Below are positions 43,952-51,724 of a stretch of 64,000 nucleotides of DNA, piece after piece. Source of the DNA: an uncultured Eubacterium sp. GTDB taxonomy: Bacteria > Bacillota > Clostridia > Lachnospirales > Lachnospiraceae. Position 1 is the stretch's first letter, and every line of letters begins with the position of its first letter. The notes under the pieces are model-generated. The model was given only the letters and a program-made list of their open reading frames with translations, made no database searches and was not told the origin of the DNA. The translations under genes and the position numbers were made by a program. The stretch is from assembly GCA_947088865.1 (NCBI GenBank), contig CAMUHY010000007.1:1-64000 (forward strand). Reading direction: 5' to 3'.

Positions 43952-45163
43952 ATGTCCGAACATTCAGAACACAAAAACCATTTCACTCCGAACAGCAAGT
44001 ATTTTACAATTGTTGTATATGCACTGTTATTCGTTATTGGAACCATTGTTATATACAAATTTATCGGCAATCTTGACACTACAATTTCATTTTTGGGAAA
44101 AGTAATACATATCCTCTCTCCATTTCTTGTAGGCGCTTTTATTGCATTTATATTGTATCCACTTGTACGATTTTTATACGCAAAATGCTTTATGGGCATT
44201 TGTCATATTAAATCAAAAAGAATTGCTAAATGGCTTTCCATTTTAGTTGCTTATATTATCGCTATTGGCGCTTTTGCAATTCTTATCGTATTTGTTGCAC
44301 CACAAATTTATACAAGCATTACTGATATTTCTGTTCAATTTCCTATATGGTTTGAAAGTGCGCAAAAATTTATTATTGAACTGGAACAAAATCACCCTAA
44401 TTGGGCAAAATTCCTTGACTATGACCAAATTAACAACTATATTCAATCTGCTCTGCCAAGCATATTAAATTATACTACAACGGCTCTTAGCAACATTATT
44501 CCAGCAATTGTAATGACTTCTATGGCAATTGTAAAAGGTATTATCAGTTTTTTAATCTCAATCATTATCTCTGTATATATGATAGCAGACCATAAAAATT
44601 TATTTTATCAATTTAAACGAGTTATGTATGCGCTGATTCCTAAAAAAGTAGTCGATTCTTCCCTGAAAATTGTGCATGAAAGCGGCAGCATTTTTACAAG
44701 TTTTATCTTTGGAAAAGCTCTTGACTCATTGATAATAGGTATTATTTGCTTTATCGCAATGCTTATATTTAACTTTCCATATGCGGTGCTTATCAGTGTT
44801 ATTGTAGGTATCACCAACATGATTCCATATTTTGGACCTTATCTGGGTGGTGCTATTGGCTTTATGTTTATATTAATTACCAATCCTATTAAGGCTTTGC
44901 TTTTTATTATCTTAATTCTAGTGATACAACAATTTGATGGTCTCTTTCTTGGACCTAAAATTTTGGGTGATAAAACAGGCTTAAAACCATTATGGGTTAT
45001 TTTTTCTATCACCGTTGGAGGCAGCTTATTTGGCGTATTGGGTATGTTTCTTGGAGTTCCATGTGTTGCCGTATTAAATTATATTCTCAACATTGTTGTG
45101 GAACATTTGCTGAAAAAGAAAAATATTAACATCCCCCCTTGCGATTCCAATCACCACATATAA
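43952..45163 (+). CDS. AI-2E family transporter (PF01594-type permease)
   Basis: A 403-residue membrane protein with about eight helices, two at the N-terminus, then an extracytoplasmic segment (about 115-170) and a conserved C-terminal bundle (ISVIVGITNMIPYFGPYLGG, QQFDGLFLGPKILGDKTGL, PLWVIFSITVGGSLFGVLGM). The family exports diverse small molecules or ions; AI-2 export applies only to TqsA. GGAGG precedes the ATG at 43952. Monocistronic. Confidence 0.92.
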   Translation: MSEHSEHKNHFTPNSKYFTIVVYALLFVIGTIVIYKFIGNLDTTISFLGKVIHILSPFLVGAFIAFILYPLVRFLYAKCFMGICHIKSKRIAKWLSILVAYIIAIGAFAILIVFVAPQIYTSITDISVQFPIWFESAQKFIIELEQNHPNWAKFLDYDQINNYIQSALPSILNYTTTALSNIIPAIVMTSMAIVKGIISFLISIIISVYMIADHKNLFYQFKRVMYALIPKKVVDSSLKIVHESGSIFTSFIFGKALDSLIIGIICFIAMLIFNFPYAVLISVIVGITNMIPYFGPYLGGAIGFMFILITNPIKALLFIILILVIQQFDGLFLGPKILGDKTGLKPLWVIFSITVGGSLFGVLGMFLGVPCVAVLNYILNIVVEHLLKKKNINIPPCDSNHHI

Positions 45164-45232
45164 ATTTTTCTACCATGTCCCAGCTGCGTTTTATAGCAAC
45201 TAATTTTCGATTTATTTTTTTATTTTTATAAC

Positions 45233-45363
45233 AAGCATATGATATTGAATTCCACGATTTGCGTCTTCCCATACAATCTCCTCTATGTCTTTAACGCTTA
45301 GAAAACATGCCGCATACAGACATAAATTGTGATTACTATATCATATGCTTTTATCTTTTTTTT
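45233..45363. other. Long inverted repeat over a decayed reading frame
   Basis: AAGCATATGATAT (45233-45245) and ATATCATATGCTT (45338-45350) are perfect arms, with inner arms CACGATTTGCGTC and GACATAAATTGTG (12 of 13 paired), and T7 follows on the plus strand. This suits a plus-strand structured RNA. On the minus strand the same DNA has an open frame without a start (contains FLSVKDIEEIVWEDANRGI) that looks like a fragment of a lost gene. Both readings are uncertain. Nothing else is visible in 45164-45446. Confidence 0.35.
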
Positions 45364-45446
45364 GACACCAATATGGCAAATTAGGTTTCTGCTTAAAAAT
45401 GTCAAATTTACTTTCTTCATTATATTAAAACCTTAACAAGCGATTT

Positions 45447-45497
45447 AACCTCATCAAGCAAGTAGCATAGCGGATTGCGAATATCCGCTTGACTAAA
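45447..45497 (+). repeat. Dispersed hairpin repeat, family 1, copy 7
   Basis: The best copy: AACCTCATCAAGCAAGTAGC, then ATAGCGGATTGCGAATATCC, then GCTTGACTA. AGCGGAT/ATCCGCT form the hairpin. It lies 14 bases from the trmB stop. Confidence 0.88.
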
Positions 45498-45510
45498 TAA
45501 TTTTCAGCAA

Positions 45511-46161
45511 TTACTTTTTCACCGAACGAACAGCTATCAATTTGCATATAGGATTGCCCTGCGAAGAAAATCGTTCCTCATACTCCGTCATTACATTTCC
45601 TTCTAAAAGGACTGCATCATGATGTAAATCTCTTGTGTGAACTTCTAACTCCCAGTCCGCTTCTTTTACCTGTTTTATTGAAAAATCAAACAACGCAACA
45701 TTATCTGTCTTAAATTCAACTTTTCCATCTGGCTTTAATATGATATTATATCTATCAAAATATTGTTTTGATGTTAATCTTCTTTTGGCATGTCTATCTT
45801 TTGGCCATGGGTCTGAAAAATTTAAATATATTTTATCCACTTCATACTTGCCAAAGACTTCACATATATTTTCTGCATCCATTCTTATAAAGCGAAGGTT
45901 GGATAGCTGCAATTCATTTTGCTTTTCTACTGCTCTTAATAAAACACTGGAATATTTTTCTATACCTATATAATTGATATTGGGATTTAATTGAGCAAGG
46001 GTTGATATAAATTTTCCTTTTCCCATACCTATCTCTATATGAATTGGATTATGGTTGCCAAACACTTCAAACCATGTATTGCACATGCCGCTTGGCTCTG
46101 TAAAAACATATTCATTTGTCACCATCACTTCTCTAGCTTTTGGAACATTTCTTAATCGCAT
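45511..46161 (-). CDS. trmB: tRNA (guanine46-N7)-methyltransferase
   Basis: A 216-residue AdoMet enzyme that methylates G46 in tRNA variable loops. Diagnostic motifs: IHIEIGMGKGKFI, YIGIEKYSSVL, LNFSDPWPKDRHAKRRLTS and TDNVALFDFS, ending with YEERFSSQGNPICKL. I start at the ATG 46161 (MRLRNVPKA) because GGAG lies just ahead; longer frames to 46254 are unlikely. Confidence 0.96.
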   Translation of the reverse strand: MRLRNVPKAREVMVTNEYVFTEPSGMCNTWFEVFGNHNPIHIEIGMGKGKFISTLAQLNPNINYIGIEKYSSVLLRAVEKQNELQLSNLRFIRMDAENICEVFGKYEVDKIYLNFSDPWPKDRHAKRRLTSKQYFDRYNIILKPDGKVEFKTDNVALFDFSIKQVKEADWELEVHTRDLHHDAVLLEGNVMTEYEERFSSQGNPICKLIAVRSVKK

Positions 46162-46320
46162 CCTATTCTCCATTTCTATGCTTTTTGCAAATAATGTTAT
46201 TTTAGCATGACGACAATTTGTAATCAATATATTCTTTACAATTATAGGACACATACGTTACAATAGAATCCATACGTTAAAATGGAATAAAATTATTAAT
46301 TATAGAAAGGATTTTTATAT

Positions 46321-47673
46321 ATGAAACAAGTTTATAAATATTTATCTGTTATCTTAACTGCTTTTATAATTATAAACACATTTTTTTGTTTCTCTGTCAC
46401 CGTTATGGCAGAAGAAAATAATGATAACGACTGGCCTGTTGCCCCTGAAATCGTCGCAAAAAATGCCATATTAATTGATGCAGATACAGGCGCTATTTTA
46501 TATCAAAAAGAAGCGCATACACGTTCCTTTCCAGCTAGTACGACCAAGATTCTTACAGGTCTTTTAACGATAGAAAATTGCAGTATGGACGAGATTGTCA
46601 CATTTTCAGCAGAAGCCGCAAACTCTGTAACGTATGAAGACTCCAATATTGGAACTAAAACAGGTGAAGAATATACGGTTGAACAATCTCTATATGGACT
46701 GCTGCTTCGTTCAGCCAACGAAGTTGCTTATGGTCTTGCAGAACATGTAAGCGGTTCTTTATCAAAATTTACAGACCTTATGAATGAACGCGCCAAAGAA
46801 CTTGGTGCTATCAACACGCATTTTACAAATGCCAGCGGCTTACATGATGAAAATCACTACACAACGGCTTACGATATGGCAATGATTGCAAGAGGCTGTT
46901 ATAATAATTCAACTTTTGTCAATATTGATTCAACACCGACAACGTATACCATTCCTGCAACAAATAAGACGGCAACCGAGCGATATATTAAACATATTCA
47001 TTTAATGCTAAAAGGCAGGGAATATTACTATGAATATTGTAAGGGCGGCAAAACTGGATTTACAGACCAAGCAGGATATAATCTTGTAACATTTGCTGAA
47101 AAAAATGATATGCGCCTTATCTGTGTATGTTTTAAATCTGGTAAAAATGAGCGTTTTCAAGATACTAGAGCTTTATTTGACTGGGGATTTAATAACTTTA
47201 AGAAAATCACAACAACCAGTGACACTATTAATTCATTGTTTACAAGCGATAGCTATTATCAATCAAGAGTTTACAATAATTATGGTTTAAACTTTAATTT
47301 AAATGCTTCAACCCTTACCATTCCCAACAATAAAAATATTGGAGAAATTTATATTGACATTGACAAAAATTATGATACTTCCAATGAAAATGGCATCTAT
47401 ACTTCACAATTAAATTTTATGTGCAGTGACAATATTGTTGGAACAGCAAAAATAACGCTTTCTTCTGATGATAATATTGTAGCCGCCAGCAATTTGCCGT
47501 TAATTAATCCAAGTAAACTAACTCCTGCTCCTAGCCCTAAACAATGTATTGTTATTAATATATGGCTTTTAACTGCCATTTTAATATCCATTTTTGTTAT
47601 TATATATGCGATTGTTATTATCAAACGCATCCGCAAAGCCAAAAAACAAAGAAGACGTAAATTGCGATTGTAA
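46321..47673 (+). CDS. D-alanyl-D-alanine carboxypeptidase (DacF/PBP5-like) with C-terminal anchor
   Basis: A 450-residue penicillin-binding protein that trims pentapeptide stems in peptidoglycan. Signal peptide (about 1-30), then the S11 peptidase domain with STTK (FPASTTKILTG), SAN (LLRSANEVAYG) and KTG (KGGKTGFTDQAG), a beta-rich PBP5 C-terminal domain, and a C-terminal membrane helix (about 410-435) with a basic tail RIRKAKKQRRRKLRL. The transmembrane end differs from the amphipathic anchor of classical PBP5. GAAAGG precedes the ATG; a strong terminator follows. Confidence 0.95.
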   Translation: MKQVYKYLSVILTAFIIINTFFCFSVTVMAEENNDNDWPVAPEIVAKNAILIDADTGAILYQKEAHTRSFPASTTKILTGLLTIENCSMDEIVTFSAEAANSVTYEDSNIGTKTGEEYTVEQSLYGLLLRSANEVAYGLAEHVSGSLSKFTDLMNERAKELGAINTHFTNASGLHDENHYTTAYDMAMIARGCYNNSTFVNIDSTPTTYTIPATNKTATERYIKHIHLMLKGREYYYEYCKGGKTGFTDQAGYNLVTFAEKNDMRLICVCFKSGKNERFQDTRALFDWGFNNFKKITTTSDTINSLFTSDSYYQSRVYNNYGLNFNLNASTLTIPNNKNIGEIYIDIDKNYDTSNENGIYTSQLNFMCSDNIVGTAKITLSSDDNIVAASNLPLINPSKLTPAPSPKQCIVINIWLLTAILISIFVIIYAIVIIKRIRKAKKQRRRKLRL

Positions 47674-47732
47674 AATTTTTTGTTATAGCAAAATAAGAAT
47701 AGTAACAACACAAATATTATAAAAATAAAAAA

Positions 47733-47794
47733 TTCTATATAAAACATTGATATTATTTAGCTAATATTAATGTTTTATATAGAAAATATTTTTT
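47733..47794 (+). terminator. Terminator of the carboxypeptidase gene
   Basis: A 23-bp AT-rich stem with one mismatch (left arm 47733-47755 starting TTCTATATAAAACATT, right arm 47762-47784) with a 6-base loop is followed by six T at 47789-47794. Confidence 0.8.
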
Positions 47795-47829
47795 AACAAT
47801 CCAATATCAAAAATATATATTGATACCAC

Positions 47830-48279
47830 TTAAATAATCTGTCTTAATTCATCTGAAAGTTTAATTCCATCTTGAAGTCCTAATTGATAAGCAACAGAAC
47901 CATATGCCATTCTGCTTTGATTAATAGCAGTAACCAATCTATTAACCTGTTTTATTTGTTCTATATTTAAATTTAACTTATCTAATTTTTCATCTTCCTC
48001 TGCTTGACATTTTTCTGCATATAGATAAGCTGGGTCACTTTTTAATAATACATTTAAAGCACTATTTTTTCTTTCTTTTGCCAATATATCTAACAATCTT
48101 TTTTTCTGTCCATTTTCTTTTGCCTTAAACTGTCTACATTCAATTTCAAACATACTTCCATCAATTAGTTTAAGTCGAAAAATATTATTTTTGTCATCTG
48201 TATCAATATCTAAAATATCCATATATTCATCATCGTTTAGCAAATCAAACAGCTTATCTTTAAAAACTTTTACATCCAT
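47830..48279 (-). CDS. Conserved protein of unknown function
   Basis: A 149-residue soluble protein: acidic N-terminal half (DVKVFKDKLFDLLNDDEYMD), an IECRQFK strand and a helical C-terminal half ending RMAYGSVAYQLGLQDGIKLSDEL. The last block recalls short Firmicute proteins (DUF6809-like) of unknown role. AAAGGAGA is well placed before the ATG. Monocistronic, between the carboxypeptidase terminator and the ribbon-helix-helix pair. Confidence 0.65.
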   Translation of the reverse strand: MDVKVFKDKLFDLLNDDEYMDILDIDTDDKNNIFRLKLIDGSMFEIECRQFKAKENGQKKRLLDILAKERKNSALNVLLKSDPAYLYAEKCQAEEDEKLDKLNLNIEQIKQVNRLVTAINQSRMAYGSVAYQLGLQDGIKLSDELRQII

Positions 48280-48487
48280 AAGTATAGTCTCCTTTTACGC
48301 TTTCCAATTGTTAAACCTTTCTTCTGTTTTAGATAATTACACTATACACCATTCTTCTTTAATATATAAATAATAAAAAATATAGTATTAAAATATTTAT
48401 CCTTAACTATTAAATTAGAAATATTGTAGAATTTATTTTATAACTTATATGTTAGTGGGATATCAAAATAGCATTTATTATTATAGT

Positions 48488-48540
48488 ATGCCGTCATTAT
48501 GCTGTCAATACATATTTTGCCGTTATTTTGACAGTATAAT
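48488..48540 (+). promoter_or_regulatory. Promoter/operator block of the first RHH gene
   Basis: ATGCCGTCATTATGCTGTCA, then a second GCCGTTATTTTGACA and TATAAT (48535-48540). The block is repeated at 48761-48814 in front of the paralogous gene. The GCCGTYATT motif lies in the spacer in both, a natural position for an autorepressor. Confidence 0.7.
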
Positions 48541-48575
48541 AAAGTCATATAAAAATTTTAAGGAGTGAACTTTAA

Positions 48576-48743
48576 ATGTCTTATAAAATATCCAAATTCA
48601 CCTTACGAATAGAAAGTGAGTTACTAAAAAAATTTCGTTTCGTAGCTGAATATAATGCTCGGTCTGCCAATCGAGAAATATCAACCCTAATAAATAACCA
48701 TGTCAAAGAATTTGAAAAGAAAAATGGTAAAATAATATTATAA
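48576..48743 (+). CDS. Arc-type ribbon-helix-helix regulator 1 (55 aa)
   Basis: A short gene encoding MSYKISKFTLRIESELLKKF..., a complete Arc/MetJ-like ribbon-helix-helix: beta strand SKFTLRIE, helix ELLKKFRFVAEYN, turn ARSANRE and helix ISTLINNHVKEFEKK. It should bind DNA as a dimer. AAGGAG precedes the ATG by about 9 bases. It shares about 70% identity over the core with the gene at 48846. No toxin gene follows, so an antitoxin role is not supported. Confidence 0.85.
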   Translation: MSYKISKFTLRIESELLKKFRFVAEYNARSANREISTLINNHVKEFEKKNGKIIL

Positions 48744-48760
48744 GAATATATAATAATTTT

Positions 48761-48814
48761 ATGCCGCCATTAAGCTGTCAAATTAACTTTAAGCCGTCAT
48801 TAAGAAATTATAAT
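48761..48814 (+). promoter_or_regulatory. Promoter/operator block of the second RHH gene
   Basis: ATGCCGCCATTAAGCTGTCA, a second GCCGTCATTAAGA and TATAAT (48809-48814) align with 48488-48540 over their whole length with a one-base gap. Confidence 0.7.
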
Positions 48815-48845
48815 GAAGCTAGTTGGCTTTATGGAGGTACGATAT

Positions 48846-49016
48846 ATGCAGTCTGATTTATCAAAGTTCACATTGAGAACAGATAAAGAATTATTAAAAA
48901 AATTTCGTTTTGTAGCTGATTATAATGCTCGGTCTGCTAATCGAGAAATAGAAGTTCTTATGAAAAAACATGTGAATGAATTTGAAAAAAAGCATGGCAA
49001 AATCACATTTGAATAA
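48846..49016 (+). CDS. Arc-type ribbon-helix-helix regulator 2 (56 aa)
   Basis: MQSDLSKFTLRTDKELLKKF with the same ARSANREIE turn as its neighbour. GGAGGTACGATAT leads into the ATG at 48846; an upstream in-frame ATG at 48831 overlaps that ribosome binding site. The beta strand residues that touch DNA (KFTLR) are the same in both paralogues, while helix 2 differs (EVLMKKHVNEF versus STLINNHVKEF), so the two may form heterodimers on the shared operator. Confidence 0.88.
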   Translation: MQSDLSKFTLRTDKELLKKFRFVADYNARSANREIEVLMKKHVNEFEKKHGKITFE

Positions 49017-49068
49017 TCTTTAAATCCAATGATTTGCAAGACAAATATTTTGTAGTAATTATGGCAAC

Positions 49069-49130
49069 ACAAGTCCCTCACTTATGCCTCTACGGCATTG
49101 AAGTGAGGGACTTTCTTGATAAAGTTAAAT
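49069..49130 (+). repeat. Dispersed nested-hairpin repeat, family 2, best copy
   Basis: A perfect 13-bp outer stem (AAGTCCCTCACTT 49071-49083, AAGTGAGGGACTT 49101-49113) encloses a perfect 5-bp inner stem (ATGCC/GGCAT) around TCTAC, then CTTGATAAAGTTAAA. It is related to 37892-37957 and 25290-25351. Confidence 0.85.
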
Positions 49131-49176
49131 TTTTAATTGTCTTATATATTATCGTTCATTTTTTTATTAAAACTTT

Positions 49177-49494
49177 TTACACTTCTTTATATTTTGCATC
49201 CACTTTCACATAAACAATCATTATCCCAATCGTTAATAACACTACTGCCAATATTACTACAACTGCCATAATAGAATTTTGTGGAATAACGACAAAAGGA
49301 AGCCCTATCATTTCAAGTACGGCGGCATAAAAAAACCATATCTTTGCGACAGCGTGATTGTATCCTACAATATCTTTCTTTTTTCCTGGCTCTACACCAG
49401 TAAAAAATCCAACCTCTGTTTTTGAACGCCAATTAACAATGCCAATCACTACAAAAAGTGATGCTACGATACTCCATATAATAAATGCAACCAT
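49177..49494 (-). CDS. DUF3784-type small membrane protein
   Basis: A 105-residue protein with three hydrophobic segments (about 3-20, 48-68, 73-95) and the conserved loop NWRSKTEVGFFTGVEPGKK, the DUF3784 pattern. Function unknown. GAGGTGG precedes the ATG. It lies downstream of the flagellar genes on the same strand but is separated by 50 bases. Confidence 0.8.
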   Translation of the reverse strand: MVAFIIWSIVASLFVVIGIVNWRSKTEVGFFTGVEPGKKKDIVGYNHAVAKIWFFYAAVLEMIGLPFVVIPQNSIMAVVVILAVVLLTIGIMIVYVKVDAKYKEV

Positions 49495-49546
49495 AATTCC
49501 ACCTCATTTCATTCACTCAGCTATTTATCGTTTCTTTTATTATTAT

Positions 49547-50035
49547 TTATGCCCGAAATCCTCTATTGATATTATAGTCTTGTGATATCTCATTTGAGCT
49601 TCCAGCGCTTGAGTATGTAAGCCCTGCATAAACTTGCTGTGTATTTTTCATCAATGTTTCTGAATGGTCTGTAAGACTTACCTCATACCATGATTTGCGA
49701 AGTGTTTGAATCATCTTTAGTACACAATCAATATATTTATCACTATCTTTGGACATGGCACAGCTTGCTTTTACTAGAAATCTCTGCATTGTCATATAAA
49801 TATTAAATAATTCTGCTGAAATCTCATACTGCATATCAAGGTCGCATAATAACCGGTCTATCACTCTTTTGGCAAGTTTAATATTTTCTGTATACTGTGC
49901 TTGCTCAGATGCTGTTCTTGCGCTTTTTGCATCTTGAAGATACTCTAAAGCCATGTCATACATAATAACAATAAGTTCTGTTTTATTTGCTTGAGAAATC
50001 CTATATGAAAATGTCTTAATTGCATCTTTATTCAT
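49547..50035 (-). CDS. fliS: FliS-like flagellar export chaperone
   Basis: A 162-residue helical protein of the FliS family: YRISQANKTELIVIMYDMAL start, KLAKRVIDRLLCDLDMQYEI and ELFNIYMTMQRFLV match the four-helix bundle that binds flagellin's C-terminus and prevents early polymerisation. It follows the flagellin gene by 30 bases, supporting the role. The C-terminal 30 residues (SSAGSSNEISQDYN...) are extra and probably disordered. Confidence 0.88.
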   Translation of the reverse strand: MNKDAIKTFSYRISQANKTELIVIMYDMALEYLQDAKSARTASEQAQYTENIKLAKRVIDRLLCDLDMQYEISAELFNIYMTMQRFLVKASCAMSKDSDKYIDCVLKMIQTLRKSWYEVSLTDHSETLMKNTQQVYAGLTYSSAGSSNEISQDYNINRGFRA

Positions 50036-50065
50036 TTAAAGGCTCCTCCTTCACAAACTTATATT

Positions 50066-51616
50066 TTACTGCAATAACTGAAGCACTGTTGATGGTCTTT
50101 CATTTGCCTGAGACAAAATTGATGTTGCAGCCTGTGTCATTACAGTAACAGCCGTATATTCTGTCATCTCTTCTGCCATATCTGTATCCGTCACTGTTGA
50201 AAGCGACTTTGTAAGATTTTCTGTCGATGTGGCAAGATTGTTTCTTGTATGCTCAAATCGATTTTCAAAAGCACCTATCTTAGAACGAATATCATTAGCT
50301 CTTGTTATGGCAACATCTACGGTCTCAATAGCTCTCTGTGCCATATAACCTGTCATAACATTGATGTTATCCGTGCCAAGTGCATATGTTGTTATTGGTG
50401 GTATATCAATCTTAATAACTTGGTCTTGATTGGCTCCAATATGTATACTCATGGTACCAACATCCGTAACTTCCTGTTCTACATCTTTTGTACCACCACC
50501 CGTTTTTGTTGCAATTTTGCCAGAATCATCAAATTGTGTTCCTGCTGTATTGCCTGGTATATCTACTACAAATTCTTTATTATTGACATCTTTTATTGTA
50601 ATAACTGTTCCTTTTGATGATATAACTGCACTATCTTCAAATCCAACGCGATTGCCATTGGCATCTTTTGTGATATCTACTACCGCATCTTTACCCTGTG
50701 AAACTATACCACCCTCTGTGGCAGCATCGCTAATGCCCAATAAGTTTGCCAAAAGCTTATTATCACAAGTAACTGTAAGTGACTGGTCACTTCCATATTC
50801 ATTTGTCATCAATACCAGCTTGTTTCCAGATATTACAGTCTGTGGCAAATAGCCAGCATACTCTGTACCATTTGCAGCAGTATCATTTGTAGAACCTGTA
50901 AAACCGTCAACAACAAAAGCTTTTGCGCCTGATTTATTTGCAGCAGATACAAGTTTATCCATAACGTCATCCAATGTATCACCTTCTGATATATCAATGC
51001 CATAACCATTTAATGTAATCTTTCCAGCCTGTTCTTTTGTTATTTTATCTATACCTAACATTGCTATTCTATCATTTGATAACATAATCGCTTGTCTTGC
51101 ATCTTCTGTTACAGTTATACCATATATTCCTGCTACAAGATTATCAGTACAAGTTATCTGGGTTGCTCCCTGAATATTTGAATATACACGTCTCATTAAA
51201 TTGCCATTAAGAAGAGGTTGTGTATTAAACTCTGTATCATTGGCAATTCTATCAATCTCTTTATTAATGCTGTTTAACTCTTTTTGAATCGCTTCACGCT
51301 CTCCGTCTGAATTAACATCATTTGCTGCCTGAACCGCTAATTCTTTCATACGAACAAGCATATTCTGAACTTCTGTCATTGCTCCATCCGCTATATTTAA
51401 TATGGATATGCCATCTGCTGCATTGTTATCGGATTGGTCAAGACCTTTTATCTGCAATCTCATCTTCTCTGAAATTGCACAGCCAGCAGGGTCATCTGCT
51501 GAGCTGTTCAATTTGTAGCCTGATGATAATCTCTTTATCGAATCAGAAAGTCTGTTCTCTGACCTTTGAAGTGCATTATTTGACACAATTGCTGATATAT
51601 TTACATTTATTCTCAT
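50066..51616 (-). CDS. Flagellin
   Basis: A 516-residue filament protein. The conserved D0/D1 N-terminus (SNNALQRSENRLSDSIKRLS, SADDPAGCAISEKMR) and C-terminus (RSKIGAFENRFEHTRNNLAT, MAEEMTEYTAVTVMTQAATS, ILSQANERPSTVLQLLQ) flank a variable D2/D3 region (about 165-420) which would be surface exposed. I start at 51616 with AAGGGAG ahead; a longer frame to 51694 has no family match. A Cys in the ADDPAGC block is unusual. Single flagellin in this window. Confidence 0.95.
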   Translation of the reverse strand: MRINVNISAIVSNNALQRSENRLSDSIKRLSSGYKLNSSADDPAGCAISEKMRLQIKGLDQSDNNAADGISILNIADGAMTEVQNMLVRMKELAVQAANDVNSDGEREAIQKELNSINKEIDRIANDTEFNTQPLLNGNLMRRVYSNIQGATQITCTDNLVAGIYGITVTEDARQAIMLSNDRIAMLGIDKITKEQAGKITLNGYGIDISEGDTLDDVMDKLVSAANKSGAKAFVVDGFTGSTNDTAANGTEYAGYLPQTVISGNKLVLMTNEYGSDQSLTVTCDNKLLANLLGISDAATEGGIVSQGKDAVVDITKDANGNRVGFEDSAVISSKGTVITIKDVNNKEFVVDIPGNTAGTQFDDSGKIATKTGGGTKDVEQEVTDVGTMSIHIGANQDQVIKIDIPPITTYALGTDNINVMTGYMAQRAIETVDVAITRANDIRSKIGAFENRFEHTRNNLATSTENLTKSLSTVTDTDMAEEMTEYTAVTVMTQAATSILSQANERPSTVLQLLQ

Positions 51617-51724
51617 AAAAAATAAAACTCCCTTCGTTATAAACAATGTCTGAACTATTAAAAGAATTTGAAACCCATACAAATTCACTATCACAAATTA
51701 TATCGGTCAAAATTACAAAATACA

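Noticed and set aside
48576-49016. Ribbon-helix-helix pair as a toxin-antitoxin system
   Set aside because: Both proteins are DNA-binding paralogues; no toxin-like gene is adjacent on either side.
50249-50852. Plus-strand frames of 122 and 140 codons inside the flagellin gene
   Set aside because: They are antisense shadows of a well-supported gene without translation signals.
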